From assembly GCF_002895525.1 (NCBI RefSeq), contig NZ_AZRL01000021.1:124001-188000 (forward strand): a stretch of DNA of 64,000 bases, read 5' to 3'. The notes under the pieces were generated by a model. The model did not search any database. It was not told the DNA's origin and was given only the letters and a program-made list of their open reading frames with translations. Source of the DNA: Petrotoga olearia DSM 13574 (GTDB lineage Bacteria; Thermotogota; Thermotogae; Petrotogales; Petrotogaceae). Numbering within the stretch: position 1 is the first letter of the stretch; the number at the start of each line of letters is the position of its first letter. Of this stretch, positions 8,789-16,793 are shown piece by piece. Made by a program: the position numbers and the translations under genes.

Positions 8789-8801
8789 CTTTTAGACCTC
8801 C

Positions 8802-8875
8802 TAAAAAGTACGTGTATAAGCAATTGAGTAACTTTTTATATCCCATCGGATCTTAAAAAGAGACTCATCTTTTTA
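8802..8875 (-). promoter_or_regulatory. Four-arm attenuator in the MFS gene leader
   Basis: In minus-strand order: arm 1 TAAAAAGA (8875-8868), arm 2 TCTTTTTA (8861-8854), arm 3 TAAAAAGT (8838-8831), arm 4 ACTTTTTA (8809-8802), followed directly by the SD GGAGGT. Arms 1:2 and 3:4 pair perfectly over 8 bp; 2:3 can pair over 7 bp. Arm 1 starts with the stop codon of the leader peptide, so a ribosome stalled there would free arm 2 to pair with arm 3 and release arm 4 and the SD. The pairing is seen; the mechanism is inferred. Confidence 0.55.
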
Positions 8876-8959
8876 GAAAGGTCTATTTTTACAAACCGAA
8901 GGGATAGCCGACTTTCGAATATTTGCTATTAGTACACATAATATATTCATATTCAGCAT
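8873..8959 (-). CDS. Putative 28-residue leader peptide of the MFS gene
   Basis: Short frame from ATG 8959 to TAA 8873, preceded by a strong SD (GGGGGTGG, four bases before the ATG). It starts MLNMNILC and ends NRPF. Its stop codon is the first codon of attenuator arm 1. The region before the start (AACCGAA..GGG) can pair with codons 20-23 (CCCTTCGGTT), which would also control its own translation. Too short for similarity; supported by SD, position and the downstream arms. Confidence 0.5.
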   Translation of the reverse strand: MLNMNILCVLIANIRKSAIPSVCKNRPF

Positions 8960-9000
8960 AGAACCACCCCCTTTTTCGGTTTTTATTCAAACTTAGATAT

Positions 9001-9006
9001 ATTATA
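9001..9006 (-). promoter_or_regulatory. -10 box for the MFS leader transcript
   Basis: TATAAT on the minus strand, about 40 bp upstream of the leader peptide start. No good -35 box is seen at 17 bp. Confidence 0.4.
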
Positions 9007-9210
9007 CAACGTTTTTCCCTATGAACTTATTTCAGATGTTATTTCCTTATTTTTTCTGTAGCAACTCTTTTCCGCACAAGAAAACTTTACATATTGTACT
9101 CTTTGCAATTAACTCTGCTCAAGTACCTCATCAACCATTTTTATTATACAGCCATTTAAAAGTTTCTTCTCATGCTCAAAGAATGTTATAATATTAATTG
9201 ATACCCAAAG

Positions 9211-9351
9211 TTGAAATTAAAAGGGCAAAAAAGTGAAGAAGTTGAAATACAATTGGAAAGGCCACTGAATGTTAAGGTTGATGTTGTTTCAGATAGAGCT
9301 ATAAGAGAAGAGTTAAAAGATGAAATATTAAAAGAAGCTATATTAATATGA
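9211..9351 (+). pseudogene. Fragment of a MntA-type minimal nucleotidyltransferase
   Basis: 47 codons ending in TGA 9349-9351 whose translation matches the C-terminus of small MNT-domain nucleotidyltransferases (NVKVDVVSDRAIREELKDEI, then LKEAILI). This family forms toxin-antitoxin pairs with HEPN proteins. The N-terminal GSxARG..D catalytic motif is absent, no good start or SD is present, and no HEPN partner follows. It is a relic and is followed by an intrinsic terminator. Confidence 0.6.
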
Positions 9352-9373
9352 AAAGAGACTACACTCTTTTTTT
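9351..9373 (+). terminator. Intrinsic terminator after the MNT relic
   Basis: Stem AAAAGAG / CTCTTTT with loop ACTACA, running into T7. It separates the relic from the tetR gene. Confidence 0.7.
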
Positions 9374-9400
9374 AAAAATTTTATAAGTTGGAGAAGATGT

Positions 9401-10006
9401 ATGGCTAAAAGGCAAAAAATTTCTAAGAAAAATACAAAATATAAAATTGAAGTATTAATCGATTTGGCAAAGGGGGAACTACTCAATCACGGCATCACTA
9501 ACTTCAATTATGAAAAGGTTATCTACGATGCCAAACTCAGCAAATCGACTGTTTATAAAAAGTTTGGAAAAAAGGATGAATTCATAATTTTTGTTATTAA
9601 GAATTTATTGGACGATTTCTTCACCCCTTTTAAGAAATACGTTGATGATTTTAACACTTTCCAGGAAGTTCTTGACTATCTATCTAATCTAAACTTCGAT
9701 GTTCAATCTCTGATGAAAGAGTACCCCATAGATGATCTTTTTGAACACCCTGAAATCACTTCCATCATAAACGATTACTACTATCAACGATTTGGAAAGG
9801 TAATCACTGATAAGATCGCTGAATTTCAAAATGCAGGGCAAATAAGAAAGGACATCGAAGCTAAATACATCTTAGAATTTCTTACATCCATTACAAAAGG
9901 CATGGGTCTGATGCTCAAAGATCATGATTTTAAAGAAGTTATTAATAATTACAGAAAGTTAATTGAAACAGCCTTAGCTTATAAAATAAATTCTGAAAAG
10001 GAGTGA
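9401..10006 (+). CDS. TetR/AcrR-family transcriptional regulator
   Basis: 201-aa regulator. Residues 14-62 form the TetR DNA-binding domain, with the typical FNYEKVIYDAKLSKSTVYKKFGKKDEF segment ending in the recognition helix and the Y-K-K-F-x-x-K-D-E-F signature (where most members have YYHFxSKExL). The rest is a helical ligand/dimer domain with no recognisable pocket. ATG 9401 has an SD (TTGGAGAAGATGT). The stop overlaps the GTG of the next gene by 4 bp, so it is co-transcribed with the PBP4-type peptidase, perhaps as an autoregulator. The ligand is unknown. Confidence 0.87.
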   Translation: MAKRQKISKKNTKYKIEVLIDLAKGELLNHGITNFNYEKVIYDAKLSKSTVYKKFGKKDEFIIFVIKNLLDDFFTPFKKYVDDFNTFQEVLDYLSNLNFDVQSLMKEYPIDDLFEHPEITSIINDYYYQRFGKVITDKIAEFQNAGQIRKDIEAKYILEFLTSITKGMGLMLKDHDFKEVINNYRKLIETALAYKINSEKE

Positions 10007-11367
10007 ATAATATTAAAACCAAAAATCAGTTAAGATCTAGTAATTTTTTGACCGTCTTGAGTCTCACAATCTTTACTTTAGTTTTTTTTAATGTTAGTAC
10101 AGTTGTCATAGCTGCTCCAATTTCGAGTAGGGTTCCAATCCCTAGAGATAATGAAGATTCCTCAAAAATACAAATAATAGAACCTTCAAAAATTGCTGAA
10201 CCTGAAACAAAACCTACTCCTATAGTGCCTTCAGAAACACCCCCCATAACTCCTCAAATCCAAAATGAACTCATTTCAAAATTGGAAAGTTTTCAAGGAT
10301 TTGTTGGGTTTGAATTGAGAGATCTTGGCACCAGTGAAGTTCTTATCGACTATAATTCAGAAAAATTATTCATTCCCGCCTCAAACACAAAATTAATTAC
10401 CGCCCTCGTTGCCTTGGAAAGTCTAGGGAATAATTACAAATTCGAAACTAAAATATACCATACAGGGGAAATATCACCGCATTTCAGAGGAAATCTGTAT
10501 ATAAAAGGATATGGAGACCCCGTTTTAACTTCTTTACAATACAAAGAAATACTAAAAAGGGCAACGGTGGATAGGGGAATAAAAAAGATATATGGTGATA
10601 TTATTTTCGATTATTCCTTCATGACCGAAGAAGGTTTTGGTAGAGGTTGGATGTGGGATGACCCACAACCACAAATCTCGGCAATTAATATTTGGCAAAC
10701 AAGTCATGAATCTTTTAAATATAAAACAAATTATGAAATAAAGGATTACATTAATTTTCTTACAACATTATTCTTACAAGAAATAGGTGTTGAGTTTTGG
10801 GGAGAAATAAGATATGATGAAGTGCCTTTTAACGCTAATCTTCTATATACTAATTATTCTCCACCTCTAATCAATATAATACAACAAATGTTGGAAACAA
10901 GCGATAATCAGATAGCCGAACAGATTTTTAGAAATCTTGGCGCTATTTATGGCAATGGGAAAATAGAAGATTCTGAAAATCACTCTAAGAAAGTAATCAA
11001 AGAAACCTTAGGATACGACATGACCAATTATGTAATTAAAGATGGCTGTGGATTATCTATGTACAACTTGTTATCTCCAAAGATGATATCTGATACATTA
11101 TTTTATCTATATTCAAAGTATCAATCTAATTTGTTTGATTACTTAGCATCACCATACGAAAAAAGTACACTTGAAAATCGTTTCAATTTTGAAATTTATG
11201 CAAAAACCGGAACTTTATATTACGATTCTGCCATCAGTGGGATTTTCAAATCAAATAGTGGGAATTATTACCTTTTCAGCTTAATGGAAAATAACTTTCC
11301 CTTTGATGTTTTGAAGGTAAAAGAGTTTGAAAATTCCATAATCAACTATCTCTATGAAAACTTATAA
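10003..11367 (+). CDS. dacB: D-alanyl-D-alanine carboxypeptidase/endopeptidase, PBP4 (S13) family
   Basis: 454-aa exported peptidoglycan hydrolase that trims or cleaves D-Ala-containing crosslinks. An N-terminal hydrophobic segment (about 16-38) acts as signal or anchor, followed by a Pro/Thr-rich linker (60-85). The penicillin-binding active site is complete: SxxK in ASNTKLI (Ser127, Lys130), SxN as TSDNQIAEQI, and KTG in YAKTGTL. The insert domain between SxxK and SxN seems shorter than in E. coli PBP4. The GTG start overlaps tetR by 4 bp. Translational coupling with tetR and tricorn downstream (21 bp) suggests one operon. Confidence 0.9.
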   Translation: MNNIKTKNQLRSSNFLTVLSLTIFTLVFFNVSTVVIAAPISSRVPIPRDNEDSSKIQIIEPSKIAEPETKPTPIVPSETPPITPQIQNELISKLESFQGFVGFELRDLGTSEVLIDYNSEKLFIPASNTKLITALVALESLGNNYKFETKIYHTGEISPHFRGNLYIKGYGDPVLTSLQYKEILKRATVDRGIKKIYGDIIFDYSFMTEEGFGRGWMWDDPQPQISAINIWQTSHESFKYKTNYEIKDYINFLTTLFLQEIGVEFWGEIRYDEVPFNANLLYTNYSPPLINIIQQMLETSDNQIAEQIFRNLGAIYGNGKIEDSENHSKKVIKETLGYDMTNYVIKDGCGLSMYNLLSPKMISDTLFYLYSKYQSNLFDYLASPYEKSTLENRFNFEIYAKTGTLYYDSAISGIFKSNSGNYYLFSLMENNFPFDVLKVKEFENSIINYLYENL

Positions 11368-11388
11368 TAACAAAAGGGGGAAGAACTT

Positions 11389-14300
11389 ATGGGTGAAGAG
11401 TTCAACGGTTACTACAGATTTCCGACCATTTACAACGATCAAATAGCCTTTGTTGCAGAAGATGACATCTGGGTAGTTCCTTCTTCAGGGGGTATAGCTA
11501 GAAGGTTAACCACAAATGTTGGAGAAATCTCCGATCTAACTTTTTCTGAAGATGGAAAATGGATAGCTTTTACTGGAAGAGATGAAGGAGTACCTGACGT
11601 ATATATAATTCCTTCAATTGGGGGCGTACCAATTAGGTTAACATATCTAGGCCAAAACAGCAAAGTACTTTGTTGGCATAATGGAAAGATAATCTTTTCA
11701 TCAAACTATGCTCAACCATTTAAAAGGATCACATCTCTATGGGAAGTAGACGTTGAAGATAAGAGGAAATTAAAACAATTAGATTTTGGTATAGCCACTG
11801 AAATCTCGTTTGGGAAAGAAAAAGGTGTTGTTTTAGGAAGGAAAACTGGAGATCCAGCTCGATGGAAAAAATACAGAGGTGGAACAGCCGGCGAATTACT
11901 GATAGACTTGGAAGGAAACTACAACTTCAGAAAATTGATCGACTTAAAATCTAACTTTGCCAATCCAATATGGATCCAAGACCGAATTTACTTTATCTCA
12001 GACCATGACGATGTTGCTAACATATACTCCTGCACAGTTGAAGGGAAAGACCTAAAAAAGCATACACATCATAAGGATTTTTATGTCAGAAACCCAAAAT
12101 CGGATGGAAAAAATATTGTGTATCATGCCGGTTCGGATATTTATATCTTGAATGTATCAAATAACGTATCAGAAAAGGTAAATATAAAATACTACAGTAC
12201 CTTACCCCAAAGAAACAGAAAATTCGTTGACCCGACACAGTATTTTGAAGGTTTCTCTATTTCTAAAAATGCTGAGAATTTAATAACTACTCATAGAGGC
12301 AAAAGCTTTTATTACAACAACTGGTACGGTCCGGTTAAACAACTTGGAAAAGAAAACAGTGTCAGATATAGACTTACCACATACCTAAATCTAAAAGATG
12401 AAGAAAAGGCAGTAACAATAAGTGATGAAAATAATTATGAACATCTCGAGGTGTATGATCTAAAAACTGGTAATTTAATAGATAAACTAGAAGAATATGA
12501 TTTAGGAAGGGTTATGAATATCGTTGCCTCTCCGAAAGATGAAGAAATTTTGTTAACCAATCAAAGAAACGAACTCATTTTGATTGATTTGAGAAACCAT
12601 AAGAAGATTGATGTGGATAAAAGTACCATTGGTCCCATTAATGGATATTCTTTCTCTCCAGATGGTAGGTGGATTGCTCATTCAAAGTTCATAAACAATA
12701 AACAGGCAGCTATTATGATATTCGATAAGGAAAAAGGAGAGATACATCAAGTTACAAAACCTATTCTCATAGATGTAAACCCCGTATTTGATCCAGAAGG
12801 AAAATATCTTTATTTTCTATCTTATCGAATATTCAATCCAATTGAAGATAGATTTCAAATGAATTTAGCATTCGCAAAAGGGACTAAGCCTTATCTTATA
12901 ACACTCAAAAAAGATATCTTTTCACCTTTTCAGGAAATAATGAAAAAAGAACAAGAAGAAGAGAAAAAAGAAGAAATAAAAGTGGACATTGATTTTGATA
13001 ACATAGCTGATAGAATTTTACCATTCCCAATTAGCGAAGAAAGATATGTAAACATACAAGCTGCAAAAGATAAGGTTTTCTATACAATTTCTCCCGTAAA
13101 GGGTGTATTAGAAAATGAAGAAGATATGCTTAGCGAAGAAGATGAAAAATTAACCTTGAAATACTACGATTTCATTGAAAAAGAAGAGAATACTTATCTT
13201 GAGGAAATTTCAGATTTTCAAATTTCCGAGGATAAGGAGAAAATCGTCGTACGGATTGACGATGAATTAAGAGTTCTTAAAACTTCTAACCCTCCTTCTC
13301 CAGAACAAGAAAAAGAATGTAAAAATAAATATTCCAGAAAATGTGGTTGGATAGATCTTAATAGGATCAACGTGGAAGTTCAACCACTGTTAGAATGGAG
13401 ACAAATGCTTTGTGAAGCTTGGCGTCTACAAAAGTTTTATTTTTGGGATAAAGACAAACTAGAAGAAATCGAATGGAATAAAATATTAGAAAAGTATTAT
13501 CCTCTAGTTGAAAGAATAGCAGCAAGAACAGAATTTTCTGATTTGATATGGGAGATGCAAGGAGAATTAAAGTCATCACACGCTTACGAGATGGGAGGAG
13601 AATACAAACCCAAGCCAGTTTATAAAATAGGATATTTAGGGACGGATTTGATATTGGATGAAGATAAAAATCTATACAAGATTAGTCACATTGTCAAAGG
13701 AGACATATGGGATGAAAAAAATAAACCTCCATTACTTGGGCCAGGAGTTGAGGTAAAAGAAGGGGATTACCTATTATCGATAAACGGCATTGAAATAAAG
13801 GATAAAATACCCAATGAATTTTTGGTAAACTACAGTGGTGAAGATGTTGAAATAGTAGTATCAAGCAGTAATAATATTGAACGTAAGAGAAAGTATATTG
13901 TCAAAACGTTAAAAGATGAAACTCCTCTAAGATATAGGGAATGGGTAGAACAAAATAAAAATTATGTTCACGAAAAAACCAATTCACGGATTGGATACAT
14001 TCATATCCCAGATATGGGTTACACTGGATACGCAGAATTTCACAGAAACTTTTTAAGCGAAGTCAGATATGACGGACTCATAATCGATGTAAGGGTCAAT
14101 AGTGGTGGCTTTGTATCTTCAATGATTTTGGATAAATTGAATAGAAAGTTTATAGGATACGATCTCTCACCATATAGAGAGGCCGAAGCCTATCAATATG
14201 ACAGCGTTAGAGGTCCAATGGTTGCTATAACGAACGAGTTTGCTGGTTCAGATGGAGATATTTTTAGTCATTCATTTAAATTGATGAAACTAGGGAAACT

Positions 14301-14577
14301 TATAGGTAAGAGAACTTGGGGGGGAGTGATTGGAATCTGGCCCAGGAACCCGCTTGTTGATAAAACTATAACAACCCAGCCAGAAATGGCCTTTTGGTTC
14401 AAAGACGTTGGATGGGATGTCGAAAATTATGGAACCGATCCGGACATTGAAATAGACATTACACCAAAAGATTATAAAGAAAAAAAAGATCCTCAACTAG
14501 ATATGGCAATAGAAATAGTATTAAAACAGCTGAAAGAGAATCCACCAATAGCCCCACAAGATATCAAAAAACCATAA
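11389..14577 (+). CDS. Tricorn-like serine protease (S41B)
   Basis: 1062-aa cytosolic protease that in archaea degrades peptides released by the proteasome. Domain order as in Thermoplasma tricorn: two N-terminal beta-propellers with WD-like repeats (roughly 10-300 and 310-640, with blade motifs such as SEDGKWIAFTGRDEG and SPDGRWIAHSKF), a C1 helical part, a PDZ domain (about 750-840) and the C2 catalytic core. Active site seen: His731 (SSHAYEMGG), Ser954 followed by Asp955 (EFAGSDGD), and the Glu in DVENYGTDPD. No signal peptide is present. A strong SD (AAAAGGGGG) precedes ATG 11389; a terminator follows. Confidence 0.93.
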   Translation: MGEEFNGYYRFPTIYNDQIAFVAEDDIWVVPSSGGIARRLTTNVGEISDLTFSEDGKWIAFTGRDEGVPDVYIIPSIGGVPIRLTYLGQNSKVLCWHNGKIIFSSNYAQPFKRITSLWEVDVEDKRKLKQLDFGIATEISFGKEKGVVLGRKTGDPARWKKYRGGTAGELLIDLEGNYNFRKLIDLKSNFANPIWIQDRIYFISDHDDVANIYSCTVEGKDLKKHTHHKDFYVRNPKSDGKNIVYHAGSDIYILNVSNNVSEKVNIKYYSTLPQRNRKFVDPTQYFEGFSISKNAENLITTHRGKSFYYNNWYGPVKQLGKENSVRYRLTTYLNLKDEEKAVTISDENNYEHLEVYDLKTGNLIDKLEEYDLGRVMNIVASPKDEEILLTNQRNELILIDLRNHKKIDVDKSTIGPINGYSFSPDGRWIAHSKFINNKQAAIMIFDKEKGEIHQVTKPILIDVNPVFDPEGKYLYFLSYRIFNPIEDRFQMNLAFAKGTKPYLITLKKDIFSPFQEIMKKEQEEEKKEEIKVDIDFDNIADRILPFPISEERYVNIQAAKDKVFYTISPVKGVLENEEDMLSEEDEKLTLKYYDFIEKEENTYLEEISDFQISEDKEKIVVRIDDELRVLKTSNPPSPEQEKECKNKYSRKCGWIDLNRINVEVQPLLEWRQMLCEAWRLQKFYFWDKDKLEEIEWNKILEKYYPLVERIAARTEFSDLIWEMQGELKSSHAYEMGGEYKPKPVYKIGYLGTDLILDEDKNLYKISHIVKGDIWDEKNKPPLLGPGVEVKEGDYLLSINGIEIKDKIPNEFLVNYSGEDVEIVVSSSNNIERKRKYIVKTLKDETPLRYREWVEQNKNYVHEKTNSRIGYIHIPDMGYTGYAEFHRNFLSEVRYDGLIIDVRVNSGGFVSSMILDKLNRKFIGYDLSPYREAEAYQYDSVRGPMVAITNEFAGSDGDIFSHSFKLMKLGKLIGKRTWGGVIGIWPRNPLVDKTITTQPEMAFWFKDVGWDVENYGTDPDIEIDITPKDYKEKKDPQLDMAIEIVLKQLKENPPIAPQDIKKP

Positions 14578-14597
14578 ATCAATAATCCCTAATAAAT

Positions 14598-14622
14598 GCC
14601 GAGCGCACTGCTCGGCTTTTTG
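14598..14622 (+). terminator. Rho-independent terminator after tricorn gene
   Basis: GC-rich stem GCCGAGC / GCTCGGC, loop GCACT, then T5. Lies between the convergent tricorn and pfp genes. Confidence 0.92.
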
Positions 14623-14657
14623 TTTAGGGTGCCCCCCTCTCACTTACTTCATGTTTA

Positions 14658-15875
14658 TCATTCAATTGGGAAAGATACGTATTTAGGAATACCATTTTCG
14701 TAAGGTGGATAACTTTCTCCTTCAATTAAAGGTTTAGCATAATCGATAAAATGTTGATTCAGACCGTAACCATCATCAGAAATATATTCTTCAGGTAAAT
14801 ATTTGGTATTATTCGCTACTTCAAATAAAGGGACTTTGCCAAATTCTATTTTGTAAGGGTTATTTGAGAGGCGATTAATCGCTACCATGAATCCTGAGAT
14901 ACCATTCAAAGCATATTCTAAGGCCTTTTCTCCCACCATAATCGCTTCATCTTGATCGGTTTTACTAACAATGTGCCCTGCACTTCGTTGGAGGTAGTCA
15001 GGTATAGACACATGCACTTTCAAACCTAACCTAGTTAAAATAATATTGGCTACAACCCTTCCAACATCTCCCAACTGCCTGTTTCCAAAACTGTCGGTGT
15101 AGCCCATATCGGAAACAAAAGCCCCACTTTTATACCTAATGCCTTCAGAAACAGCTATCGTACAGTAACCATTTCTATTTACCTCTTTTTGAACCTTATT
15201 AATAAAATTATCTTCTTCAAAAATTCTTTCTGGTAGCAAAATAATATGAGGCCCAAAATCTCCATTTAACTTAGCCAAAGAAGTAGCTGCGGCAAGCCAG
15301 CCTGCGTGTCTCCCCATTGTCTCCATTATGAAAACTTTTGTGGAGTCTTTTGCCATACTACGAGTATCTATGCTGGCTTCCAACATTGAAATTGCCAAAT
15401 ACTTGGATGCAGAACCATAACCTGGAGAATGATCAGTACCGTATAGATCGTTATCTATTGTTTTCGGAATACCTATAACTTTTAAATCGTACCCTATCTT
15501 TTTTGAGTACTCGTCGATTTTATGGGCTGTATCCATAGAATCGTTACCACCATTATAAAAGAAATAGCTAATGTTGTAATCTTCGAAAGTTTTAAAAAGT
15601 TTTCGAAAACCTTCTTCGTCTCCTTCTTTTAATCTATGCCTGCAGGTACCAAAGGCACTTCCTGGAGTAGTTTTCAAATTATTTACCTTATCGCCAGACT
15701 CTTTTGTTAAATCGAACAATTTACCTTCAAGAACCCCTGTAATACCATTTATACCCACATATATTTTATCAATTTGTGGCTCCTTCAAAGCCCTACTTAT
15801 AAGTCCATATGCAGAAGCATTTATTACGCCGGTAACTCCTCCCGATTGTGCATACATAATATTTTTTTTAGTCAA
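14658..15875 (-). CDS. pfp: Pyrophosphate-dependent 6-phosphofructokinase
   Basis: 405-aa enzyme that phosphorylates fructose 6-phosphate, reversibly when PPi is the donor. Seen: N-terminal SGGVTGVINA loop, GGND (109-112) at the phosphoryl-donor site, PKTIDND (137-143) with the Lys characteristic of PPi-using enzymes (Gly in ATP-PFKs), and METMGRHAGWLA in the sugar-phosphate site. Thermotogota are known to carry both ATP- and PPi-PFKs. The start TTG 15875 has the SD GGGGGTG seven bases upstream. It follows cas6 on the same strand after 48 bp, but no functional link with cas6 is apparent. Confidence 0.9.
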   Translation of the reverse strand: MTKKNIMYAQSGGVTGVINASAYGLISRALKEPQIDKIYVGINGITGVLEGKLFDLTKESGDKVNNLKTTPGSAFGTCRHRLKEGDEEGFRKLFKTFEDYNISYFFYNGGNDSMDTAHKIDEYSKKIGYDLKVIGIPKTIDNDLYGTDHSPGYGSASKYLAISMLEASIDTRSMAKDSTKVFIMETMGRHAGWLAAATSLAKLNGDFGPHIILLPERIFEEDNFINKVQKEVNRNGYCTIAVSEGIRYKSGAFVSDMGYTDSFGNRQLGDVGRVVANIILTRLGLKVHVSIPDYLQRSAGHIVSKTDQDEAIMVGEKALEYALNGISGFMVAINRLSNNPYKIEFGKVPLFEVANNTKYLPEEYISDDGYGLNQHFIDYAKPLIEGESYPPYENGIPKYVSFPIE

Positions 15876-15923
15876 TAATTACACCCCCGAACATTTAATT
15901 TAAAACTGAAATGTATGTGTATT

Positions 15924-16709
15924 TCAGCCTTCTTCTGCAAGTTGTGAAAAATTCTTTTCTTTTATAGAACTCTTATCAGCAGAAAGGATCATTCCAAATC
16001 CTTGTGCATTTTTAGCTCCCAATCCAGAATTTAAAGCTAATTTCAACAATTGAGGATCGCCTCTTAAAATGAAATATCCAGTCCATCCTTTTATTATAAT
16101 ATCTTTGTAAAAAAGTAATTTTTCATTTTTTTCTGTTATACCGTAAGGTTCAATATAAAAATTATTATTTCGTATTTCAATTTCTAATGCCGATGCTTTT
16201 CTTTTGAGATTTTCTTCAATCAATTTTTTAAAATCTGATGAGTATGGCGAAAAATAATGAGTGTAACGATTCCCGTTTGGTAGAATGATAGTTGAATATG
16301 CTGTAATAGGCGAGAGAGTTTTAACAAGCATTTCCTCATCAACTTCATTATTAATAACTTCATACTTCATTAAAGTAAAATAATTTTTTTCTATTCTTAC
16401 GACCTTTTGTTCATTTATGGAATGTAAAACCGCTTTTACTAATTTATCAATTGGCGAGGCAAAATAAATATTGAAAAAGCCTTTAAATACCATTCTTCTA
16501 TTTACAACTTTAAAGGAGTTGTGGGGATAAATCCTTGAAAAAGTGAAAAGCTTCAACTTCCTATCTTCAGATCTTGTTCCTAAATCGTGGTACTTCGGCA
16601 CAGTGTCAGACATTAAATAGTAAAACAGTCCTTGCAAAGGTCTATTGTAATGAACAGGAAGATCGATTTTGTCACCTTCTAAAGCTCCAAAAACCAACTT
16701 AATAACCAA
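15924..16709 (-). CDS. cas6: Cas6 CRISPR RNA endoribonuclease, solitary
   Basis: 261-aa ferredoxin-fold endoribonuclease that cuts pre-crRNA within CRISPR repeats. Start TTG 16709 is chosen because GGGGGG sits six bases upstream; longer readings would start inside the terminator of the previous gene. Family features: LPVHYNRPLQGLFYYLMSD, KLFTFSR, and the C-terminal glycine-rich loop GLGAKNAQGFGM. Tyr30/31, His41 and Lys51 lie at spacings like the Tyr-His-Lys catalytic triad of Pyrococcus Cas6. No other cas gene and no repeat array are in the 64-kb window, so it must act on arrays elsewhere or be an orphan. Confidence 0.9.
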   Translation of the reverse strand: MVIKLVFGALEGDKIDLPVHYNRPLQGLFYYLMSDTVPKYHDLGTRSEDRKLKLFTFSRIYPHNSFKVVNRRMVFKGFFNIYFASPIDKLVKAVLHSINEQKVVRIEKNYFTLMKYEVINNEVDEEMLVKTLSPITAYSTIILPNGNRYTHYFSPYSSDFKKLIEENLKRKASALEIEIRNNNFYIEPYGITEKNEKLLFYKDIIIKGWTGYFILRGDPQLLKLALNSGLGAKNAQGFGMILSADKSSIKEKNFSQLAEEG

Positions 16710-16753
16710 TAGAATCCCCCCATATAATATTAATATTGAATTTTTAGATAAAA

Positions 16754-16778
16754 CCCTTTGTGACAATGGCACAAAGGG
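16754..16778 (-). terminator. Intrinsic terminator between the ABC ATPase gene and cas6
   Basis: On the minus strand CCCTTTGTG, loop of 7, CACAAAGGG, then TTTT; 16 bp after the ATPase stop codon. It separates the ATPase gene from cas6 and argues that cas6 has its own promoter. Confidence 0.8.
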
Positions 16779-16793
16779 TATGAATTCAAAAAA

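Noticed and set aside
15924-16772. Longer Cas6 starting at 16772
   Set aside because: The extra 21 codons lie in the terminator of the ABC ATPase gene; GGGGGG plus TTG at 16709 gives the natural start.
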